Part shown: one piece after another, positions 55,954-64,000 of the stretch
Layout: each line of letters opens with the position of its first letter
Position numbering within the stretch: position 1 is the stretch's first letter
Source of the DNA: Dictyobacter kobayashii
GTDB lineage: Bacteria; Chloroflexota; Ktedonobacteria; Ktedonobacterales; Ktedonobacteraceae
DNA: 64,000 bases
Direction: 5' to 3'
NCBI RefSeq assembly: GCF_003967555.1
Contig: NZ_BIFS01000002.1
Span: 496,001 to 560,000 of the forward strand
Made by a program: the position numbers and the translations under genes
Notes under the pieces: model-generated
The model's database searches: none
What the model was told of the DNA's origin: nothing
The model's input: the letters and a program-made list of their open reading frames with translations, nothing else

Positions 55954-56967
55954 CTATTTCTGCTGCTCCTGTTTTTTTGTGCTTGCCTGGTTATCAGCGC
56001 GCTCCGTGAGCTGTTGCAGGGCAGCATTGGCTTGCTGGATAGCATAACCAAGCCCAATCTCCTGCGCTAGCTGATGGGCCTGCTCATAATAAGCTCGGGC
56101 CTGCATTTTATCGCCACGCGCCTGGCAAATGCTGCCAAGATTAGATAAAGCAAAGATATGTGCTCGTGTGACATGCATGCTTTGCGCCAACTCAAGTGCT
56201 TTCCGCGCATGCTCGCTGGCCAGATCCAACTTGTGCTGTTCAAGATATACATCCGACAGTGCCACATGGGCAAAGGGAATGGATAGCTGCCTCCCTGACT
56301 GCTCGGCTGTGTGCAAGGCCTCACTTAAATATTGCTGGGCCTCGGCTAGCTGGCCATCCCTTAAGGCATGAAATCCCAGGTGGCGCAGAGCCTCGGAGGC
56401 TTCGCCTGGATGGTTGTGCTGCCGGGCTAGCTGGAGGGCCTGTGTATAGTAGACATGGGCCTGCTCTGGCTGATCAATGATATCTTCAATCAGGCCCAGG
56501 TGGAAAAGGCTTTCGCTAATGCCACGCTGATCTTGCAATGCCTGCCGTCGCTCCAATGCCTCTTGAAAATATACTTGCAATAATGATGGATCGCCCTCAC
56601 GCCGGTTAGAGGCTGCTACGTAGCCAGCAAAACCAATGCTATCCACCGCATCGGCGATCAATGGCTTATCATCTAACTGCACGGCCAGTCGCCTGGCTTG
56701 CTGGAGTAGCTCCACCGCTTCGTCTTCGGGAGCATTTTCATACTGCGTCTTACGAGTCAACATCTGGCCATAATGCAGTAGGAACTGCGCCTGATCGTGT
56801 AAGGTCACCTCCGGCATAGCGAGGAGCGGCCTGCCAGCCTGAAATATGTGTAACGCCTGCTCCAGACGACCGGTCATATAGTAAGTACTGGCGATGCCCT
56901 CTAACGCCTCCAATACCTTGCCAAATTGCGCCGGCAAAGCTTCTTGCCACTGATTCTCTTGCGTCAT
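55954..56967 (-). CDS. Tetratricopeptide repeat protein
   Basis: 337 aa from the ATG at 56967 after AAGGAAGGAAGGG; an ORF extends further upstream but is not needed. At least six TPR-like helical pairs, among them AHVYYTQALQLARQHNHPG, AEAQQYLSEALHTAEQSG and ARAYYEQAHQLAQEIG. No signal peptide or other domain, so a cytoplasmic protein-protein adapter. Co-transcribed with the MazG-like gene. Confidence 0.85.
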   Translation of the reverse strand: MTQENQWQEALPAQFGKVLEALEGIASTYYMTGRLEQALHIFQAGRPLLAMPEVTLHDQAQFLLHYGQMLTRKTQYENAPEDEAVELLQQARRLAVQLDDKPLIADAVDSIGFAGYVAASNRREGDPSLLQVYFQEALERRQALQDQRGISESLFHLGLIEDIIDQPEQAHVYYTQALQLARQHNHPGEASEALRHLGFHALRDGQLAEAQQYLSEALHTAEQSGRQLSIPFAHVALSDVYLEQHKLDLASEHARKALELAQSMHVTRAHIFALSNLGSICQARGDKMQARAYYEQAHQLAQEIGLGYAIQQANAALQQLTERADNQASTKKQEQQK

Positions 56968-57231
56968 GCGCCCTTCCTTCCTTTTCGGCGTTCCAAAACT
57001 TCGAAATTCTCTGAAAAGAGTATAGCAGATTATCCACGCTCCCACCTTCAACTTTCCGCTTCTCTTATCCCCCCGGCGACGATGAACGGAACCTGCATAG
57101 ACAGCACTTGAGTGCTCCTCAAAACACACACGAGGGTTCGCCTCCATGCTGTGCTTATGGTATGCTTTTAGCGGTTGGAAGCTGACAGTTCTTCCAACGC
57201 AGACATCATTATACAAAGTGAGGCAGACATT

Positions 57232-57528
57232 ATGGCCGATATGAATTTAACCCTAAGGCGGCCCAGCGCTTTTTTGCCAGTCACAATGTCGCTGGTTGCG
57301 CTAACAGTTGTACTCATTCACGTTGCTCTATTAGGCGTTACCCATGAGGTCGATGAGGGCGCTGCCGCCCATATCTGGCAGCTACTCATGGCCGCGCAGA
57401 TACCAATCACGGCGTTCTTTGTCATCAAGTATTTACGGCAAAAGCCAAAGCAAGCGCTGCTGATCCTCGCACTCCAGGTTGTTGCTGCGCTTATGGCTTG
57501 TGCGCCTGTTTTCTTCTTCAAGTTATAA
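57232..57528 (+). CDS. Small hypothetical membrane protein
   Basis: 98 aa from the ATG at 57232 (AGTGAGG upstream); three predicted helices, with HEVDEGAAAHIWQLLM between the first two. Charged RQKPKQ between the last two. No family recognised. Divergent from the TPR-MazG pair. Confidence 0.6.
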   Translation: MADMNLTLRRPSAFLPVTMSLVALTVVLIHVALLGVTHEVDEGAAAHIWQLLMAAQIPITAFFVIKYLRQKPKQALLILALQVVAALMACAPVFFFKL

Positions 57529-57580
57529 TTCATCCCGGCGAAAAGTTTATTTCTCTATTTTATACAAAAATATAATCTTT

Positions 57581-58201
57581 TTATCGGTTGAGCCCGATCA
57601 GGGCGACCACACCAAATATGGTGATGACCAGACCTGAGATGCGGTTGATCCAGAGCAACCATCGCGGTGTGAAGCGCCCGCGCACCAGGCTGACGCCGCC
57701 GGTTAATAGCAACCACCAGAGGGCCGAGCCGAGAAAGACGCCGCCAACGACCAGCAGGGCGGTCACAAAATTGCTATTCCCACTTCCTATCCCTAAACCT
57801 GCAAAAATGGCTGCAAAGGATAGGATCGTCAGGGGATTGGTCAGGGTCAGCAGCAAGGTGGAGAGATAGGCACTCAACCAGCCACTGGCCCTGGCTGCCG
57901 CTGCGGCGTGTTCCGCTGGCCTGGTGAGCAGGGTCTTGATGCCTAAATAGATCAAGAACAGGCCACCGATGATGCGAATCCAGCCCTGCTGGTGCACCAG
58001 GAAACTGGCGATCACGGTCAAGCCGAAGCCAGCGATGCAGCCATACAAGCCATCGGCGGTGGCTACGCCCAGGCCAGACACAAACCCGTAGCGAAAGCCT
58101 TTGTGCAGGGTGCGCTGAATACACAATACACTCATCGGTCCAACCACGGCGGCCACGGATAGGCCAATCAGCAAGCCACGTAACAGAAAACTGGTCTCCA
58201 T
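57581..58201 (-). CDS. LysE family amino-acid exporter
   Basis: 206 aa with six helices. GPMSVLCIQRTLHKGFRYGF near the N-terminus, GLGVATADG and NPLTILSFAAIF are LysE/RhtB hallmarks. Exports an amino acid or analogue; which one is unknown. GAGGAGAG precedes the ATG. Confidence 0.9.
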   Translation of the reverse strand: METSFLLRGLLIGLSVAAVVGPMSVLCIQRTLHKGFRYGFVSGLGVATADGLYGCIAGFGLTVIASFLVHQQGWIRIIGGLFLIYLGIKTLLTRPAEHAAAAARASGWLSAYLSTLLLTLTNPLTILSFAAIFAGLGIGSGNSNFVTALLVVGGVFLGSALWWLLLTGGVSLVRGRFTPRWLLWINRISGLVITIFGVVALIGLNR

Positions 58202-58239
58202 CTTTCTCTCCTCATAAACCAGGCGTGCTTACACACAAA

Positions 58240-58276
58240 AAAGCCGCCGGACCTGCGTGGGAGGTCTGGCGGCTTT
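58240..58276 (-). terminator. Terminator upstream of lysE-type gene
   Basis: AAAGCCGCCGGACCT pairs (one G-U) with AGGTCTGGCGGCTTT; on the minus strand followed by TTTTGTGTG. It ends whatever is transcribed from about 58.4 kb leftwards, consistent with the small ORF below. Confidence 0.7.
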
Positions 58277-58299
58277 GAGCGTTTACTTCTTGTTTTTGA

Positions 58300-58410
58300 T
58301 CAGGAAGTGCAGAGCATGCGCAGCGAACCATACCTCCAATGGAGTTGGTTTTCTTGCTGCTGTTGCGCTGTCAGGCGCATGTCGTAGCGGTAGTTTTCAG
58401 ATCTATGCAT
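58300..58410 (-). CDS. Possible 36-aa peptide
   Basis: Begins MHRSENYRYDMRLT, includes QQQQENQ and ends LCTS. A GAGG lies 10-12 nt upstream and a good terminator follows 24 bp after the stop, with no other gene to explain that terminator on this strand. The peptide is polar and Gln/Arg-rich, with no known match. Could instead be the leader of the downstream lysE-type gene. Confidence 0.35.
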   Translation of the reverse strand: MHRSENYRYDMRLTAQQQQENQLHWRYGSLRMLCTS

Positions 58411-58501
58411 GCGTTTTCTTCCCTCGGCTACATTTAACAATATGTGCTAAATGAGCTACCATGAGTGTAACATAGCTGATCCATTCAATGCAAGCAGTAG
58501 C

Positions 58502-59446
58502 TTAACGTTTCTTCTGGACCGCGATCAAGGAGAGCATCTCATAGGCGACATTGGCGGCCAGCAGGGCGGTGATCTGCGTTGGATCATAGGAGGGTAGGAC
58601 CTCTACGATGTCGCAGGCGACGAAGTTGATGCCGCGCAGTCCACGCAATAGTTGTAAGGCTTCCCAGCTGGTGACGCCGCCAACTTCTGGTGTGCCTGTG
58701 CCAGGCGTGTAGGCTGGATCAACGAAATCGACGTCGAAGGTAAGAAAAGTCGGGCCACTGCCGACGCGCTCCCTTACCATCCGGGAGACCTCCGCCATAC
58801 TATGCTGACGCATCTCATCATTGGGTAAGATCGCCAGGCCCAGTTGCCGGGCTACATCATAATCTCCGGCATCATAGAGCGGGCCGCGCATACCAACCTG
58901 GATACAGCGCTGTGGCTCCAGCAAGCCTTCTTCGAGCGCGCGCCTAAAGGTGGTGCCGTGATTATATTTATGCCCAAAATATTCATCCCAGGTATCGCTG
59001 TGCGCATCAAAATGGGCCAGGCCCAGGGGTCCATATTTTTTAGCTACCGCCCGCAACTCGGCTAATGTGATCGAGTGGTCGCCACCCAGGCTGATCGGTA
59101 CAATGCCAGCGTCCAAAATTGGCTGTAAACCCGCCTCGATATGCGCGTAGCTATCTTCAATATAGCCCGGGACCACAGAAATGTCCCCGCTATCGGTCAC
59201 TGAGAGGGTCCCGAAAACATCAATACTCTGGCCTGGATTGTAGGGTCGCAACAGGGCAGAGGCATCTCGGATGGCAGCCGGGCCAAATCTTGCTCCCGCT
59301 CGATAGCTGACACCGGTATCAAAAGGAATTCCAATAATGGTGGCATCGACATCCTCAGTCGTCGTGACAAATGGCAGGCGCGCAAAGGTGCGTATCCCAC
59401 AGAAACGTGGCGATTGCAGGGCGTCAGTTGGTTGATAGTGCGGCAT
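58502..59446 (-). CDS. speB: Agmatinase-family ureohydrolase
   Basis: 314 aa. The manganese-site motifs are all present: SLGGDHSITL, AHFDAHSDT, and FDVDFVDPAYTPGTGTPE. PYNPGQSIDVFG near the N-terminus is typical of agmatinase, guanidinobutyrase and guanidinopropionase, which hydrolyse a guanidino group to urea and an amine. The exact substrate cannot be told. Diverges from a nitrilase-like gene and an APC permease, which may supply or use its products. GAGGAG precedes the ATG. Confidence 0.88.
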   Translation of the reverse strand: MPHYQPTDALQSPRFCGIRTFARLPFVTTTEDVDATIIGIPFDTGVSYRAGARFGPAAIRDASALLRPYNPGQSIDVFGTLSVTDSGDISVVPGYIEDSYAHIEAGLQPILDAGIVPISLGGDHSITLAELRAVAKKYGPLGLAHFDAHSDTWDEYFGHKYNHGTTFRRALEEGLLEPQRCIQVGMRGPLYDAGDYDVARQLGLAILPNDEMRQHSMAEVSRMVRERVGSGPTFLTFDVDFVDPAYTPGTGTPEVGGVTSWEALQLLRGLRGINFVACDIVEVLPSYDPTQITALLAANVAYEMLSLIAVQKKR

Positions 59447-59640
59447 GGCTGCTCCTCTTTCTTTCTTAGTTATCTGCTCCTAATTATGTGCAAAAATCCC
59501 ATCATAAAGCAAGGGTCCCCTTAAGCTGCTATGGTCAAAATATCCATACATTGACCTTTAACACATTGTAATGTTACTATTGTTCCATCTAATCAGCCAG
59601 GCGTTATTTATATCCTTAACTGGAGAGGAATATTCTATCG

Positions 59641-60546
59641 ATGGTTGTACATACAGTGGCAACGGTAAGTATGCAGGTCAGTTTTGATATGCAGCAAAAT
59701 CTGGCGAAGTATCTCTCGTATATGGATCAAGCAGCTAAGATCGGTGCTGATCTGCTGGTGCTGCCAGAGCAATCGCTACAGGGCTACCTGCATAACATCG
59801 CTGAATTACGGATGGACAGCCTGGAGTATCAGTATGCACATGCGGAACCTGTGCCTGCAGGTCCTTCTACGCAACGCTTGATCAAGGAAGCGCAGCAGCG
59901 CAATCTGTATGTCATCTGGGGGATGACCGAGGTTGATTTAGAGGATGGTCCAGATGTGCTCTATAACACTGCGGTACTGGTGGGTCCAGAAGGCTATATT
60001 GGAAAATACCGCAAGGTCCATCAGCCGCTGGATGAATTGCACATCTATTGGCCGGGTAATGAGTGGCCGGTTTTTGAGACGCGGCTGGGCCGGCTGGGTC
60101 TGCTGATCTGCTATGATAAGCAGTTTCCAGAAGCTGCGCGTGAGCTGACATTGCGCGGTGCACAGCTACTGGTCATGCCTACGGCCTGGGCCCTGACGTG
60201 TGTTGGGGGCGATCCTGATCCCGCACAGGATTATCAAACCTATATCTATGATCTTTTCGAGTTGACGCGGGCGGCTGAAAATCAACTCTGGTTTATCTCA
60301 TCTAATCAATATGGACGCTGTGGTGATCATGACTACTTAGGGCGTAGTCGTATTATTGCGCCAACTGGTCGACCCGTGGCAGAGATCCTGTACGAAGAAG
60401 GCATGGTGTCTGCTCAAATCGATATTCTGGATGGTATTGTGCGTGGTCGCACGACGCAGAGCCTTGGCTACAATGCGCTGCGAGATCGCCGTCCAGAAAC
60501 CTATACAGCGCTGACGGCTCCCCGGGCTCCCCGTGTGAGGCGTTAA
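59641..60546 (+). CDS. Carbon-nitrogen hydrolase (nitrilase superfamily)
   Basis: 301 aa, the alpha-beta-beta-alpha nitrilase fold. Catalytic Glu in LLVLPEQSLQGY, Lys in GKYRKVH, and Cys in LGLLICYDKQFPE. Members close by in sequence include amidases for carbamoyl- or omega-amide compounds. With the ureohydrolase it may act in breakdown of guanidino or polyamine compounds; that is inferred from position only. Followed by an APC permease. Confidence 0.88.
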   Translation: MVVHTVATVSMQVSFDMQQNLAKYLSYMDQAAKIGADLLVLPEQSLQGYLHNIAELRMDSLEYQYAHAEPVPAGPSTQRLIKEAQQRNLYVIWGMTEVDLEDGPDVLYNTAVLVGPEGYIGKYRKVHQPLDELHIYWPGNEWPVFETRLGRLGLLICYDKQFPEAARELTLRGAQLLVMPTAWALTCVGGDPDPAQDYQTYIYDLFELTRAAENQLWFISSNQYGRCGDHDYLGRSRIIAPTGRPVAEILYEEGMVSAQIDILDGIVRGRTTQSLGYNALRDRRPETYTALTAPRAPRVRR

Positions 60547-60654
60547 GCAGGCAATACTTGTTCGCTTACCTGTTACTACTTACCACTATTGGCTATCTAC
60601 CGCCAATGGCCAGAAACTTTATTTTTCTTTCCAGCAGGAAAGGAGTTTCTATTT

Positions 60655-62112
60655 ATGGAAGCAGGCGCTGAAAATCAGACTTCTTCAACCTTCGTCCCTG
60701 TAGAGCAACCTCGTCTCCAACGCAATGCCCTGACGCTCTTTGAGACTATCTCGGCGACCCTGGCAAACCTGGCGCCGGCCGAGGGTATCTTCTTGAGCAT
60801 CGGCCTGGCAGTATCGTTCATGGGTGCCCGCGCCCCCTGGGTCTTTTTGATCGCTATGATCGCTGTCTTTACGCTGGCCAATACGATGAGTGAGTTTAAT
60901 CGCGTCCACCCCAGCGCAGGCTCATTTGTTTCGTACATTGGCAATGGCCTGCGACCATATTCGCCCCGGCTGGCGGTATTTATCTCAACTACCTGCTTTG
61001 TCCTGCTGACGATCAGCTATCCGATCACCATTGCGGCAGTGGTAGTCTTCCTGGGCTCCTGGGTCAATTCACTTTGGCCCGCGCTGAACTGGATGTTGGT
61101 CTCGATTATAGCTGTGGCCATCTCAACTCCCTTGCTACTACGGGGTGTGGTCATCTCGACCATCTGGGCCTTTATCCTCTTTATCATCGAAGCCATCGGT
61201 CTTATCCTGCTCTCATTGGTCATACTCTTTATAGCTGGTAACCATATCAGCGCGCCCTTCACCAATCTGGGAGGCACACCGGGCTTTGGCGGACTGGCAC
61301 TGGCTTTTCCGATCGCTATCTCAGGCTTTGTCGGCTGGGAAAATTCGGGGGCTCTGGCTGAGGAAACCAAAAATCCGCGCCGCCAGATCGCGATCACCGT
61401 CTTTACCTCGATCTTGATCGTTGGCTGTATCTACCTGCTCTCCTCCTATGCCGCTGTGGTTGGCTTTGCCGGCCTCCCAGTCAAAGATACAATGGGACAA
61501 CTCGCCAGTGATCCCGCACCTTACCTGACGCTGGCCCAGCATTATATTCCCTGGTTTGCTGTTGTGGTGGGTATCGTGGGTATTACGAGCTCGGTTGGCT
61601 GCTACATCGCGGCGGCCAATTCACAGACACGTATCACCTTTAATAGTGCCCGTGAAGGATTGCTGCCGACCTGGTTCGCGCGTGTCACCAAAGGGGCTCA
61701 TCCCATTCCTTATGCCGCGATCCTTCTCTACACAACATTGACCTTGATCCTGATCATTCTGCCCGGCATCTGGCTCACACCCGTGAATGTCTTTTCCTAT
61801 GAAGCCACCATCGGTACGGTGCCCGTGGTCCTGGTCTATATGCTGGCCAATATCGCCCTGCCCCTCTATTTCTGGCGCGAGCAGCGCGACCAATTCAACT
61901 GGTTTAAACACGCCCTGGTACCCTTGATCGGCATCGCAGCCTTGATCTTACCCATCTATGGCTTCTTTGCCCCCAATCAGGCCGCACCTTATAATTCCTT
62001 TGGCTGGATCTTCCTGGCACTGATCATCATCAGTATTGCCTGGGCCGCCTACATCCTGGTCGCGCGCCCCGAAGCCACCAGCAAGATCGGCAGCATCGTC
62101 GCCGACGAATAA
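60655..62112 (+). CDS. APC family amino-acid/polyamine permease
   Basis: 485 aa from the ATG at 60655, which follows AAAGGAG; an upstream GG-codon start would add 22 residues. Twelve predicted helices, SATLANLAPAEGIFLSIG in helix 1 and GWENSGALAEETKNPRRQ in the conserved loop. Paralogue of the permease at 54067. It is 108 bp after the nitrilase gene, same strand, so probably co-transcribed and likely takes up the substrate of the two hydrolases. Confidence 0.88.
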   Translation: MEAGAENQTSSTFVPVEQPRLQRNALTLFETISATLANLAPAEGIFLSIGLAVSFMGARAPWVFLIAMIAVFTLANTMSEFNRVHPSAGSFVSYIGNGLRPYSPRLAVFISTTCFVLLTISYPITIAAVVVFLGSWVNSLWPALNWMLVSIIAVAISTPLLLRGVVISTIWAFILFIIEAIGLILLSLVILFIAGNHISAPFTNLGGTPGFGGLALAFPIAISGFVGWENSGALAEETKNPRRQIAITVFTSILIVGCIYLLSSYAAVVGFAGLPVKDTMGQLASDPAPYLTLAQHYIPWFAVVVGIVGITSSVGCYIAAANSQTRITFNSAREGLLPTWFARVTKGAHPIPYAAILLYTTLTLILIILPGIWLTPVNVFSYEATIGTVPVVLVYMLANIALPLYFWREQRDQFNWFKHALVPLIGIAALILPIYGFFAPNQAAPYNSFGWIFLALIIISIAWAAYILVARPEATSKIGSIVADE

Positions 62113-62158
62113 AAAATCGCTTATATCAACGCACCAGAAGCATTGATATAACCCTGAG

Positions 62159-62204
62159 AGGACCGAACAGATCTGTAGCAATTAAGACAGATCTGTTCGG
62201 TCCT
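62159..62204. terminator. Bidirectional terminator
   Basis: 18-bp perfect stem AGGACCGAACAGATCTGT with a 10-nt loop, followed by GCAATATTTTT on the plus strand. Convergent gene ends lie either side. A weaker hairpin TTATATCAA precedes it (62121-62149). Confidence 0.75.
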
Positions 62205-62219
62205 GCAATATTTTTACAG

Positions 62220-63101
62220 CTAGACAAGAGCGCGCACATCAAGCAACGCCAGGCCCGTCTTTTGCGCGATATAGCTATTTAAGTAGGCGGAGGCAGCACA
62301 ATATGCTTCCTGGCTCACCCGCCGGTAAGCACTTTTTTCACCTGACAGGGTACGCACAAAATAGAGATAGTCACCTTTCGTTGGACCAGCCTCATCCGGC
62401 CAACGCAAGATGGTCGTCGCACTCGAAAGCTCTACCCACTGCAATGTTTGTAACGTGCCGTATGGATATACTCCAAGCGCAAACAAGCTGGCTTGCTGCC
62501 AGGCCACATGTTGTGTCAGTAAACCTTTCTGCATCTGTAGATCATACTCGGTAGCAGTTATCTTGATGGTGCCGGTCAACATTGTCATACCCGCTATCAT
62601 ACTCGCGAGTAACAGCAAGGATGCACTCATGCCAACAATAACTATCAGGATGCTATAAGTAGTGAAGTCCAATGGTTGATGAAGATAGAAGTTGTTAGCG
62701 ACCAGAACCATAGTTGACAATATACATATGCCCAGGCAAATAATGCTTACTTTCTGAAAGACATCAGCCAACTTTGGTCGTTTTTTCAATGCTACTGCCG
62801 TCAGGGGCAATGACACTGGCCTCGGCTGCGGGTAGTATAGTACACTTTTTCTCACGTTCATCCTGGCCTGCTCAACGTTAAGCCAGGCTGCACGCCTTTT
62901 GGCTGCTTCTTTTTTAACTATAAGTAGCAAATAAATACTGGCCCCAACCCACAATGCATTAAGAATCCATTGAAATACCGGGACATGACCAGATAAGATA
63001 TCAGCAAAAATGTAGCGCGCCTGAACAATTATCATGCATACATAAAAGATAATTACACTACCATATGACCGTAGATATCCTCTTTCATCGGGTTTATTCA
63101 A
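62220..63101 (-). CDS. Hypothetical four-helix membrane protein
   Basis: 293 aa, TTG start (GGAGAGAG 7 nt upstream). Two helices (about 12-35 and 43-62), a cytoplasmic stretch rich in Lys/Arg, two more helices (about 117-137 and 146-172), then a C-terminal domain with WQQASLFALGVYPYG that resembles a PH-like (bPH) fold only in a general way. No family named. Single gene, convergent with the permease. Confidence 0.65.
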   Translation of the reverse strand: MNKPDERGYLRSYGSVIIFYVCMIIVQARYIFADILSGHVPVFQWILNALWVGASIYLLLIVKKEAAKRRAAWLNVEQARMNVRKSVLYYPQPRPVSLPLTAVALKKRPKLADVFQKVSIICLGICILSTMVLVANNFYLHQPLDFTTYSILIVIVGMSASLLLLASMIAGMTMLTGTIKITATEYDLQMQKGLLTQHVAWQQASLFALGVYPYGTLQTLQWVELSSATTILRWPDEAGPTKGDYLYFVRTLSGEKSAYRRVSQEAYCAASAYLNSYIAQKTGLALLDVRALV

Positions 63102-63424
63102 TTTCTCTCTCCTACAAGATTAAATAATATCATTGATTAAGAGACACTTTTATACCTTCAATAAGCTCTTGCATAGTATAACAAATTCTACAGTTTCAAT
63201 AAAGTAGCTTATCGTGTGGCTGCATATCTTCACACACAACTACATGGCATAACAATTGAAAAAAGGTCACATGTATGCTGGATATTACTGACTGCTGGCC
63301 AAACACAGCATCCAACCCACGCTTCCTACTGCTTTGAAGGTTTATAGCCAATTTGGACGTTATAAACTTTCTGCGTCTGTATGGATGGGCAAGTCAACAT
63401 CTGAGTACTACGAGGGTACGGATA
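63102..63424. other. Intergenic region, no feature found
   Basis: I see no gene, hairpin or clear promoter in this stretch; AT-rich at the left end. It separates a minus-strand and a plus-strand gene, so promoters for both are expected here. Confidence 0.3.
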
Positions 63425-64000
63425 ATGAATGAAAAAGAGCAAAAACATTTAGCTCGTGCGGCCGAGAAAGCAGCGGCGATCCATGCAAAGGCGGATGCAT
63501 GGCAAAGCAGGGTAAATGCGCAGTTTGGTTATCTCCAAACGAAGTATGGCTTCAGTATCACTCACGTTGATGCGTCCAATGTCTGGGTGACACGGCTGAT
63601 CTACCAGGCAGCAAACACAGCGATCTACGTTGATTGTAATTTCGAATACAGGCGGGCAGAGGTCTTTCTGGTTTGCCTCGCCCCACCACATCAATTTTTG
63701 CTGGACGAACTTCTGGCGGTACGCGCTCTTCACCTGCATGCCGAGCAGCGAGCTGCCGCTGGATTAGAGGATGAGCAGATCGAAGCGAGCCTCAAGCTTC
63801 TCGCACGAGCCATGGATGAATATGCAACCGATGTTCTTCAGGGCGACTTTTCCATCTTCGCGACCCTGGAGGAACGGATCGCGCGGAGGGGACAACATCA
63901 CCGCAAGAGAGAACAAGAGTCTCAGAGCGTTCCCAAAGGACTAGTTAGCTGGTTCACCACTACTACCAGAAGCACTGATAACTTCTGTATGGACTACTTG
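63425..64000 (+). CDS. Hypothetical protein, cut by the window end
   Basis: ATG at 63425 after GAGGGTACGG; open for 192 codons to the last base with no stop, so partial at the 3' end. N-terminal helix MNEKEQKHLARAAEKAAAIH, then a mixed segment with YGFSITHVDASNVWVT and FEYRRAEVFLV, then a helical part LKLLARAMDEYATDVLQGDF and a charged linker RRGQHHRKREQ. No domain recognised. Helical regions suggest a cytoplasmic protein. Confidence 0.75.
   Translation, partial: MNEKEQKHLARAAEKAAAIHAKADAWQSRVNAQFGYLQTKYGFSITHVDASNVWVTRLIYQAANTAIYVDCNFEYRRAEVFLVCLAPPHQFLLDELLAVRALHLHAEQRAAAGLEDEQIEASLKLLARAMDEYATDVLQGDFSIFATLEERIARRGQHHRKREQESQSVPKGLVSWFTTTTRSTDNFCMDYL

Noticed and set aside
57038..57216. 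Longer N-terminus for the TPR protein
   Set aside because: The upstream part has low-quality protein character and crosses the divergent promoter; AAGGAAGGAAGGG marks ATG 56967 as the start.
63449..63739. 96-codon minus-strand frame near the right edge
   Set aside because: It lies wholly inside the plus-strand gene starting at 63425, which has a better start and continuous helical protein character.

Overview
The window looks like a chromosomal stretch of a filamentous Chloroflexota bacterium of the Ktedonobacteria type. This is inferred from gene content and style, not from a marker gene: Tat/lipoprotein sugar-binding proteins, a kinase-WD40 fusion, an F420-type LLM oxidoreductase, many one- and two-component regulators, wide intergenic gaps and an azole-peptide locus. 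No rRNA, tRNA, phage, IS transposase or CRISPR array was recognised. About 50 genes are present; six are split by single-base frameshifts, at least four and probably five of them explicable by one lost G/C in a G/C run, so assembly error is a serious alternative to real decay.

Layout. 1-3.4 kb: sugar ABC importer (binding protein, two permeases). 3.6-4.7 kb: methylglyoxal synthase and an ABA4-like membrane protein. 5.1-9.0 kb: ECF vitamin-type importer (S component, extra small membrane protein, fused double ATPase, T component). 9.3-11.2 kb: kinase-like/WD40 protein lacking the catalytic Asp. 11.4-13.7 kb: two tandem multicopper-oxidase-like proteins with complementary copper motifs. 14-17.5 kb: methyltransferase, YqhA-like protein, EXORDIUM-like secreted protein, lipoprotein. 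17.7-20.4 kb: DHA2-type efflux pump (frameshifted) diverging from its TetR regulator over a double operator. 20.5-25 kb: TfoX-like protein, oxidoreductase remnant, PAS/GAF histidine kinase, frameshifted methyltransferase.

25.3-32.5 kb is the most unusual region: a thiazole/oxazole-modified peptide (TOMM/LAP) locus. Two precursors share a leader (30 of 43 residues identical, ending IQGG) but have very different cores, one with eleven alternating Cys, one with eight exact CGHRD repeats. They are followed by a leader-binding F protein (RRE plus ThiF-like), a fused E1-like/YcaO cyclodehydratase with a Pro-rich C-terminus, and a convergent SagB-type azoline dehydrogenase. No dedicated protease or exporter was seen.

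32.8-36.4 kb: secreted GH27 alpha-galactosidase with two CBM35-like modules, behind a ROK regulator whose start codon lies in a 28-bp-arm palindrome. 36.6-43.9 kb: LLM oxidoreductase, MFS exporter with ArsR-type regulator, S9 peptidase (frameshifted), benzoylformate-decarboxylase-like enzyme. 44.6-49.1 kb: ABC-2 exporter diverging from a two-component system. 49.3-53.8 kb: LacI-controlled sugar importer with mirrored promoter/operators. 54-64 kb: two APC amino-acid/polyamine permeases, MazG-like and TPR proteins, LysE exporter, agmatinase-like and nitrilase-like enzymes, and uncharacterised proteins.

Between genes lie many long hairpins. One family joins a hairpin of unique sequence to a conserved GC-rich tail (TCGGGCGCGTCAGCG type) at five or six places; another has GC centres and a shared 3' flank; and a 440-bp element at 44.1-44.5 kb is one large imperfect palindrome.
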